The position numbers were made by a program, and so were the translations under genes. This document shows positions 57,421 through 64,000 of a DNA stretch of 64,000 bases, piece by piece (the first letter of the stretch is position 1; every line of letters starts with the position of its first letter). The stretch lies in assembly GCF_921293095.1 (NCBI RefSeq), contig NC_060251.1, positions 98,752,566 to 98,816,565 of the forward strand, given 5' to 3'. Below the pieces are notes generated by a model. It was not told where the DNA came from. It searched no databases and saw only the letters and a list, made by a program, of their open reading frames with translations. The stretch is from Ischnura elegans. Taxonomy: Eukaryota > Arthropoda > Insecta > Odonata > Coenagrionidae.

Positions 57421-57889
57421 ATACCATGCTAATTAGCTTTACATCCGATGAACTCTGTCGGGAAAGAAGCAAGATATTAACAGCATGAATCAGAAATCAC
57501 TGAATTGTAATAAAAACCTCAGCAATAAGCAGCCTTCTGCTCATCACTGAAAACCTCTACTTGATAGGAGATCCATCAGCTGCAAACACGCCTTCCGTAG
57601 TCATAGAAACATCTTGTATCATCTTGATTGTGTCAGCTGTCTTATTGCGTAAGATAACCGCACGAACATTTTACTCCTGATAAACGGCAGTCTTTGTTCA
57701 TCCTGAAATAAATAAAAAGTGATGTTGTAATTTTGAAGTTTATTTTTAACATATTGATGAATATAAATATTAATTAATACATTATAATTATATGCTAAAT
57801 ATTTATTGCCATTTCATGATAGTTATTCCCGTATTGATTTGTTTTCCATTTTTGTTACGTGTTCTCGTAATTTCAATCAACTAAATATA
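57421..57889. other. Intergenic or intronic; one more acceptor-like site
   Basis: On the minus strand, TTTTATTTATTTCAG|GATGAAC lies at 57702, starting with GATGA like the other blocks. A donor is uncertain (AGGA|GTAAAA at 57675). The remainder is AT-rich with no feature. Confidence 0.3.
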
Positions 57890-58085
57890 TTGCTGTGGTC
57901 CATCAAACGATGGAAAAAGTCAGCACAATGGAGGACATTTTAAACGACCCCTTGCATAAATATATCATCTTGTGCGAAAAATCCATAGGGAAAAAAGTTA
58001 TTCCCCTTCACTGGGATACGAACCCAGAACCCTCGATTTCCCCATGGCGAGTCCTTAAGCCAGTTAAGCTACGTACTATACCGGA
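57890..58085 (-). mobile_element. tRNA-derived SINE
   Basis: Minus strand from about 58085: GTAGCTTAACTGGCTTAAGG resembles a D-arm/A box, and GGGTTCTGGGTTCGTATCCC contains a B box (GGTTCGTATCC) at 58016-58030. The two are spaced as in a tRNA gene, but the cloverleaf ends do not pair well. About 110 bp of unrelated body follows toward 57890. Promoter type is RNA polymerase III by homology. No second copy in the window. Confidence 0.6.
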
Positions 58086-58369
58086 TAAGGTGTTATGGAC
58101 TGCCGAGCATATTTGATGCCACGAGCAGTTCAAATCGTTTTCACGGCGCCACAGCCGAAGTTCAAAGTCCGGACTTAAAACACATAGAGGCGGTCGCTCT
58201 TGACTTATTTAAGTATACTTACTTGAATATATGATCTGTAGGCTGGTTACCATTCCATTTTCAACAAAACTTATAATGACGCTTGGTAATAATACATTAA
58301 CGGCCCAAATTTTTACAATAGTAATAAAATATTTCTCAGATAAAATAAAGGTTTATCCTATGATATCTG

Positions 58370-58645
58370 TAAAAGAGATTTTACCGTTAGTAACTTAAAG
58401 AAGCCTACGTTTTATTCATCTCACCACTGCGAAAAGTTATCAATTCTAATTATCACTACATTTTTAAAGCCTTAATGACACAAGATAATTAAAACTAAAA
58501 TATTACACCATTTTGTATGCTATGTACTAATATGTATATTTTTTCACTATGTTGTAAAAGATTTCTCAGGGAAAAGGATATCTCTATGTTCTGTAAAACA
58601 ATAACATTAGTGTAATTAATTTATCAACTCCTATTTGGAATTCAA
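58370..58645 (+). repeat. Diverged direct repeat, copy 1 (partner 59295-59550)
   Basis: TTCTCAGGGAAAA, CTGTAAAACAATAACATTA and TGTAATTAATTTATCAA recur in the same order at 59475-59545, with weaker similarity running back to the left. About 900 bp apart, so likely an old segmental tandem duplication. Confidence 0.6.
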
Positions 58646-58649
58646 CTTT

Positions 58650-59294
58650 CCATTGAAAATAATCAAGAGTAGAATGTATAATTTAATAGTATACGTAATA
58701 CACTCAAAGAAAGAACACCTTTCAGTGTACCTCTTGCATCGCCTAGGGATCGCATACTAAGAGTCATTCGTAGCATTATTTATAAGTTTTAATTTCTGGT
58801 GATTCCTTTATATCACTTTTACAACTATTATCCAGACATAAAAATGAATGTGGCCATATTGCATCCACACTCTTGCAGCGTAGCCGTACTCTCCGCCGCC
58901 AGAACCGGGGTCGACCGCACGCTTATCGAAAAAACGATTTAAAATTCGGGGTTGCGAGTTGTTGCAAGATTTTACTTTAGATTCACAATGTAGAAGCTTC
59001 ATAAAACGGCGTGATATCAGTTACTTGGCGGAAGTCAGCGGAAACATCAACCTTTTCTCTACGTTTAAGTAAAAAAATTGGCTGAAAAAATTCTCCGCCA
59101 TATTGTTATATATCCTTGGTTAATGATAACAAAAATCTTTGAAAAATCTTGAAATGAACGGCAAAGGAGTGTTAAGTAAGATGATATAACATTTTTGTCT
59201 CTAACACTATTAATAAAACCACTACAAAAGGATAATATTAGCTATTTTCAGAAAAAATCGAGAGTGAAAAAAAAAGAAAAAAAGTGAAAAGAAT
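58650..59294. other. Intergenic, nothing recognised
   Basis: A short GC-rich patch at 58870-58925 sits in AT-rich DNA. No splice-bounded exon, TIR or repeat partner was found. Confidence 0.4.
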
Positions 59295-59550
59295 TACCGA
59301 AAGCAATTTATAATAGCAGACGATTTATTTATCTTTCCATTGCAAAAAATTATGAATGATAATTATCATTCCAAAGCGTTGATGATACGTAATCATTGAA
59401 ACATATATATTATACTATTTTGTACGCTATGAACTAGCAATGAATACAATTTTTCTCACTATGGTTGTAGAAGATATCTCAGGGAAAATTAAGGCTATTT
59501 ATATGCTCTGTAAAACAACAACATTACTGTAATTAATTTATCAAATTCTA
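59295..59550 (+). repeat. Diverged direct repeat, copy 2
   Basis: Partner of 58370-58645; the best-matched part is GATATCTCAGGGAAAA...CTGTAAAACAACAACATTAC. No coding content. Just beyond it, 59708-59752 is a fragment of the dispersed repeat family of copy B. Confidence 0.6.
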
Positions 59551-59759
59551 GAAGATTTTTCTGAACAATGTTCATTTGTGGAGCCAAGAGTGGGGACTCG
59601 AACTTAATCGGAGCAAATCCATGTCGACGCATTTCTTTGCTGAGTTTGTTCAACTCTAACCATGTTTATGCTGTGGATGGCGTTAACATAAAGGCAACAG
59701 ACGAAGTGCCTTTATTTCGTTTTCTTTGATGAAGCAAACTACCCTATTTCAGCGCACAG

Positions 59760-60388
59760 TATGGCCGGAGGGAGTCGTTGTGGAGGGAGTCGCGATTCAC
59801 AGAATAAGACTCTCTCGGCTCACAGCTCTCTCTCTGCTGAGTCGTTCATTTGAAATGACTCACTCTTACACTGCCCATCACTGCATTCATTCAAGTTGAG
59901 ATCTTCGGTTGACGTATGTCTGAGGTGGGAGTTTGCAGGTGGAGGCCTTACACGTTGCTGGTAAATATTTTGCGAAATGAATGCCTTCGAAGGAAGGAAA
60001 GCGGTTGGTCATGTCCCTGGGAAAGTACATCGTACGAATGGAAAGAAATTAAGCCTCAGAGAAATGTGGCAGGATTCGTTAAAAATTACTACGGGCGAAA
60101 AGTCAGCACAACAGCGCTTTGGCACGAGTGTTTTTGGAAGCCACTAGGGATTCAATGGTTACGTTATAGACTTAAACAGATTTAAAAATTAAAGATACAC
60201 ACCTATCATTACTGGAAAAGGGTACATTTTGAAAGAAACGAACTATGTTTTCAGATCGATCAGAAACGATAAAATACGAGAGATAATTCGCCCAAGAGGA
60301 ATTCGCCGCAAGGGAATTTTTTATTTCGCACGCACAATTAAGAATTGTTCGAGAAATTAAACTAGCGTCGTAACACCCACAACATACA
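59760..60388. other. Intergenic; 89-codon ORF of unknown status
   Basis: An ORF on the plus strand (59916-60185) has no recognisable motif and no clear splice or promoter context. A CTCTCTCTCTG stretch lies at about 59827. I do not call a gene. Confidence 0.3.
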
Positions 60389-60982
60389 CAGTGACGGCTT
60401 GTTCATAAGACCTCTCTCGGATGCCGCCCCTCCCAAAGATTTCAAGAAGAAAAAAAATTAAGTGCCCATTCAATTACAATTATACATCTAAAGGGTTTTT
60501 CTTCAATCGCGTAAATCGAAAATGTGGGAAAAAAACGCAAAAATAGTGCAAGAAGTTTTAATTTGTAGTCGTGGGGCGCTGGCCAGAAAGTCTCAATCCA
60601 TATTAACAAGCAGTTATGTGGAGAGTGGTAGTGGTGGGGGCTGATGGTGCTATGATGCGTCTAAGCTTGTACCTTGTGGATGTCCGATCATGCGCAGAGC
60701 GACGTATCTTGTGAGTTGACATCGCCGCGCCTCCCAGTGGCCGTAAAATCTTGGTGTTGCAGAATATCTTGTTTTGGTGACCAGCTGACTTATTTTGTGT
60801 GAATTCTTGTGATGCAAATAGGCCTAGCTGTAGCTGATTTAATCGATTCAGTGATTTTTAGTGTTTTAATGAGCCATAATGGTCTCTAGATTGCCTTAAA
60901 AACTCACTAAAATACAAAAAATATTTTAAAAATTTTTATCCCCCGGTGCCCCTCCCAACATTTGACTCACGAGCCGCCACTG
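60389..60982. mobile_element. hAT MITE of a second family, 594 bp
   Basis: The left end CAGTGACGGCTTGTTCATAA and the complement of the right end (CAGTGGCGGCTCGTGAGTCA) are hAT-type TIRs. Flanking octamers AACATACA and AGAATATA agree in 5 of 8 positions, consistent with a decayed 8-bp duplication. No transposase. Confidence 0.65.
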
Positions 60983-61431
60983 AGAATATACTTAAATCTC
61001 TCCTCCAGGTTAATGCCTCTTTGAAGCCTTGTGATCCCCCACCATGCCACTAATGAGTCATTTTGAGGAGTAAGATGCATACGAAGACTATTAAACAAAC
61101 ATTATACTTAGAGACTCATTATACACCAATATGCCGTGGTTTTCCTTCTTGTGCCTCTTTATAAAGATATATTGTATTATGAGGCGCAAAGATTTAGTCA
61201 GTTTTGCCAACCCATCGCAGCCAGTGTGTTGAGAAATATCGGTCTTTTTTATCAAGGCAGTTTTTCTGAGACCATTTCTAATGTTATATTATTAACTATT
61301 TTCAATTACGCCCAAATGTTGTAAATTTTTCCCGGCATGTTCAGTAATAGCTAACCTAAAGTGATGATAACCTAAAGTTATAATAGCTAACCTAACTTAA
61401 TGAAGAAAATTTTGAAACAACGTACGTATAC

Positions 61432-61483
61432 AAAGATTTTATTTAACAGTGTTCCATCTTTGGAACACTGTTAAATAAAATCT
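61432..61483. repeat. Perfect 24-bp hairpin with a 4-base loop
   Basis: AAGATTTTATTTAACAGTGT-TCCA is followed by TCTT and then its exact reverse complement. The arms contain AACAGTGTTCC and GGAACACTGTT. CTAACCTAA-type words lie just upstream (61352-61400). Confidence 0.9.
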
Positions 61484-61799
61484 TATTCCATTTATACAAG
61501 CAGTTCCACTAGGCAAATCCACTACTATTATGCGTGCATTCAGGTGCACTGAAATATTCACTTTAATTTTAAACCAAGCAAGCAATTCGATGTGTAACAA
61601 TTAATAAACTTCCCGGTCCATTGCTGCGCGCTTCTTGACTCTGCTGCCCTTCTTTTCGTTGCCTTGTCGACCATCGTTTAGGAGCTGTTATCTGACATAA
61701 TGCTACACCTGTTAATGGTCGCTAGATTTTTGCAAAGGCGAACCACTGCCGTGGGGAGAAAGGATCAATTAATTGAGGATTACCACAGTTTGTATATCC

Positions 61800-62580
61800 A
61801 TGGAGAAAAATTAGCATGCTAAGATTTGACGATGACATAGCCGTTATATCAGAAACAGTGACGGATTTGAAAAATATTCTGGTTAATATGGGTAGGGTAA
61901 TGGGTAGATATCAACTGAAAATAAGCAGGAAGAAAACCAAGATCTTAGTATGCAGCAGAAGAGAAGAAGTCAAGACTGACATTAAAATAGGGAAGCAAAA
62001 ACTGATAGAGGTGGATGAATTCTGTTATTTGGGAAGCAAGATAACTAGTGACGGGAGAAGCAAGAAAGAAATTATCAGCAAAATAGCCCAGGCGAAGAGA
62101 GCATTCCACCAAAAGAGAGACCTGCTTACTGCGGGAAACTTAAATATGGAAGTAAAGAAACAATTTATAAGAACCTACATCTGGAGTATGCTCCTATACG
62201 GAAGTGAGGCATGGACAATGACCGCAGCGGAGAAAGCAAGGATAGAGGCCTTTGAAATGTGGTGGTACAGAAGAATGATGAAAATGAAATGGATCGACCG
62301 AGTTAGAAACGAGGAGGTCCTAAGAAGGGTAGGAGAGAAGAGAAGCCTCATGAAAACCTTAATAAGAAGACGGAGCAACCTTGTAGGCCACATCTTGAGA
62401 CATGATGGCCTGATGAAGACAATCGTCTAAGGGCAAGTCGAAGGCAATAATGGAAAAGGAAGACCTCGAGCAAATTACATGGAACAAGTAAAGAGAGATG
62501 TGAAAGAGAAGAAATATGTAGGTGTGAAAAGATTAGCTGATAGGAGAACTGAGTGGAGAGCTGCGTCAAACCAATCCTAG
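61800..62580 (+). pseudogene. Non-LTR retrotransposon (LINE) reverse transcriptase C-terminus, 5'-truncated
   Basis: The frame begins around 61816 with LRFDDDIAVISETVTDL, which aligns with the RT catalytic box (F-A-D-D, here F-D-D-D), then LKISRKKTKILVCS, FCYLGSKITSDGRSKKEI, AQAKRAFHQKRDLLTAG, KKQFIRTYIWSMLLYGSEAW, EAFEMWWYRRMMKMKW and HILRHDGLM. A TAA at 62428 interrupts; the same frame continues GKGRPRANYMEQVKRDV...RRTEWRAASNQS to a TAG at 62578, the usual tail of this LINE type. It is 5'-truncated and carries the stop, hence dead. The clade cannot be set from this piece. Confidence 0.85.
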
Positions 62581-62659
62581 GAATGTTGACCAGTGATGAC
62601 TATGATGAGTAAAAATCCTAAGAATGATTTGACGCAACTCTCCACTCATTTCTCCTATC
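62539..62659. repeat. Inverted duplication of the LINE 3' end
   Basis: Left arm 62539-62584 (GATAGGAGAACTGAGTGGAG...) matches the complement of 62614-62659 at about 40 of 46 bases, spacer 29 bp. The left arm is the end of the LINE frame (RRTEWRAASNQS), so the right arm is a fragment of another copy in reverse. Confidence 0.8.
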
Positions 62660-63475
62660 TCTCATAACTCATAACTCCTGTTGGTATTCCGTTTTGTGGG
62701 CAGGCTGTTTAATCGGTCCGTTTTTTTGCACTTTTATTTTGCCCGCACCTAAACGTAATATCAAAGTATAGCCCTGGGACCAAGTTTAAAATTTGATTAG
62801 CAGATTCCGCGTCGAAGGCAGTAAATCTGATTCCTGCAGCACATGGTAAGACTGAGAGTGACACTAAAGTGTGACTTCGCCAGATGCAGATAAGACTGAC
62901 GACACGCTGAAAACGAAATATACGCATTATCTTCGGCTTGGCCTGTAGGTGTAGGTTGATTTGGATTCTCAACTTTTTCATAAATGCTCAAGATTATGTT
63001 TGAGTTATGCAAAAAATCAATTCAAACTTGAACGTTAAGAAGAAAACTTTGATTGAAGCGCCTCTATCGACAAACCTGCAGTGAAATATCGTATCGAGGG
63101 AGTTGATCGTTCATTGCAATGTGGAATAATATGTTCGTATATCCAATATAATCAGAAAACAACTCACTTGGGCAACCGACGAATTTAAAGAGAAGAGGAA
63201 GAAATGTGTGGAGCTTTCCTGGTGAATTTTCTGGATTAAGTTCTTTCGGGCTTTCATTCGGGTGAGATAATTCACCTGCTCCAGCGATTAGAGGTCCATT
63301 ACATTCTCCTTCCTCACGGAATGATTCGTGAATACCCCACTTCATCACCAAAAGGTGATGGTCTCCCATTATTATTAAGTAGTCAAATTGCCTAATTCGA
63401 AAGATTATTACTCCTGGAGTACGAATTTCACGCTTTTAGATTTTTAAATGACCATATCTATGAATGCTTGGAAAA
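62660..63475. other. Intergenic with one exon-like ORF on the minus strand
   Basis: On the minus strand ATG at 63369 opens about 98 codons (MGDHHLLVMKWGIHESFREE ... MNDQLPRYDISLQ) ending at a possible donor CTGCAG|GTTTGT near 63079. No family recognised and no partner exon seen. Overlapping ORFs at 62709-63012 are not supported. Confidence 0.25.
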
Positions 63476-63700
63476 GACCGTGTGACGTCATTCTGGTTCC
63501 GGCCTCCGCCGAGGGAGGCCACCTTGGTGCGAGGCTTTGAGCGTCGCTGCGATGCAGGCTGCTAGCGGGTAGCAGAGTACCCTGCCAGAAGGTAGCGCTT
63601 GGCTCAAATTATTAATGCCCTATCAAACGAAAGAGACATTCCAACCATAGATAATTTTAAGAGGGTGATTATTAAGAGTTTTTTCCCCGATCACTCCAGA
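63476..63700 (+). repeat. Dispersed repeat family, copy C (partial)
   Basis: ACCGTGTGACGTCATTCTGG, GCGATGCAGGCTGCTAGCGG and AGCGCTTGGCTCAAATTATT match the complement of copy A (38.9-39.03 kb) and the start of copy B. The match stops near 63700. The last 300 bp of the window are AT-rich with nothing recognised. Confidence 0.65.
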
Positions 63701-64000
63701 CAGCCCCCTGGTAACAGACGCAATTAATTGCTATATAATCACAACTTTTGAGAGGTAAGCGTAAGAATGGGTGAAATAAAATTTAAATAATGAGGTATAT
63801 AGGATTATAAAACTATCATTTAAAAATATACAGTATTTTTTTGTTTGCGATAACCTAGAAAACTTCGGAATCATGCAATAGCAAATATTTACACATGTTT
63901 CTCGGAATAAAGGCAATGGTTTAAAGAAAATTATAAATTATTTATAATGGCACATTTAGCAATATGATATAAAGCAATTTTAACTACAAGTATAGTATTT

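Noticed and set aside
58000-58085. Functional tRNA gene
   Set aside because: A and B boxes are present, but the acceptor stem does not pair convincingly and unrelated body sequence continues, as in a SINE.
59916-60185. 89-codon ORF as a small gene
   Set aside because: No homology recognised, no splice or promoter evidence, and the length is within chance for this composition.
61350-61400. CTAACCTAA words resembling arthropod TTAGG telomere repeats
   Set aside because: Only a few non-tandem occurrences; not enough for a telomeric or interstitial telomere tract.

Overview
This window is eukaryotic nuclear DNA, most likely from an arthropod with a large, transposon-rich genome. Coding exons are short, GT-AG spliced and separated by AT-rich introns of 1-5 kb. 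Dense relics of Tigger/pogo, hAT, Ty3/gypsy, Penelope-like and LINE elements fill introns and intergenic DNA. No operons, ribosome binding sites or prokaryotic genes are present. The insect/arthropod assignment is inferred from the DDX3/belle-type protein and the repeat spectrum; the species cannot be fixed from sequence alone.

Region 1 (1-25.8 kb) is the 3' part of one plus-strand gene, a DDX3/belle-type DEAD-box RNA helicase. Seven coding exons join in frame (167-311, 3770-3926, 6733-6929, 8207-8324, 13498-13660, 15249-15355, 20399-20481) and run from the DEAD box to the Gly-rich C-terminus ending in DWWGS. The 5' exons (Q motif, Walker A) lie outside the window. Its introns hold TA-flanked inverted-repeat transposons, two with recognisable dead Tigger transposase, including one element nested inside another. 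A long, gene-poor, probable 3' UTR follows.

Region 2 (26-48 kb) is intergenic repeat sediment: a Tc1-like TIR element, a Penelope-like 3' end abutting a gypsy fragment that is itself split by a retroposon-like insertion, three copies of one hAT MITE family (two with perfect 8-bp target duplications), a 450-bp direct repeat pair, a dispersed repeat family with inverted copies, a decayed minus-strand Ty3/gypsy element (gag-protease-RT-RNase H-integrase, about 39.4-43.4 kb) with one recognisable LTR, and a 1.8-kb element with about 100-bp inverted termini.

Region 3 (48.5-64 kb) has a degenerate CATTCACACGAAAT-type satellite with higher-order structure (about 50.5-52 kb), flanked on the minus strand by well-formed splice signals. 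These are a Kozak-start exon at 50.1-50.35 kb and a chain of short exon-like blocks from 57.7 to 52.0 kb, embedded in tandem duplications of about 327 and 435 bp. I do not recognise this putative transcript; it is the most interesting unexplained part of the window. A tRNA-derived SINE, a hAT MITE, a perfect 24-bp hairpin and a LINE 3' end with an inverted copy of its own tail complete the window.
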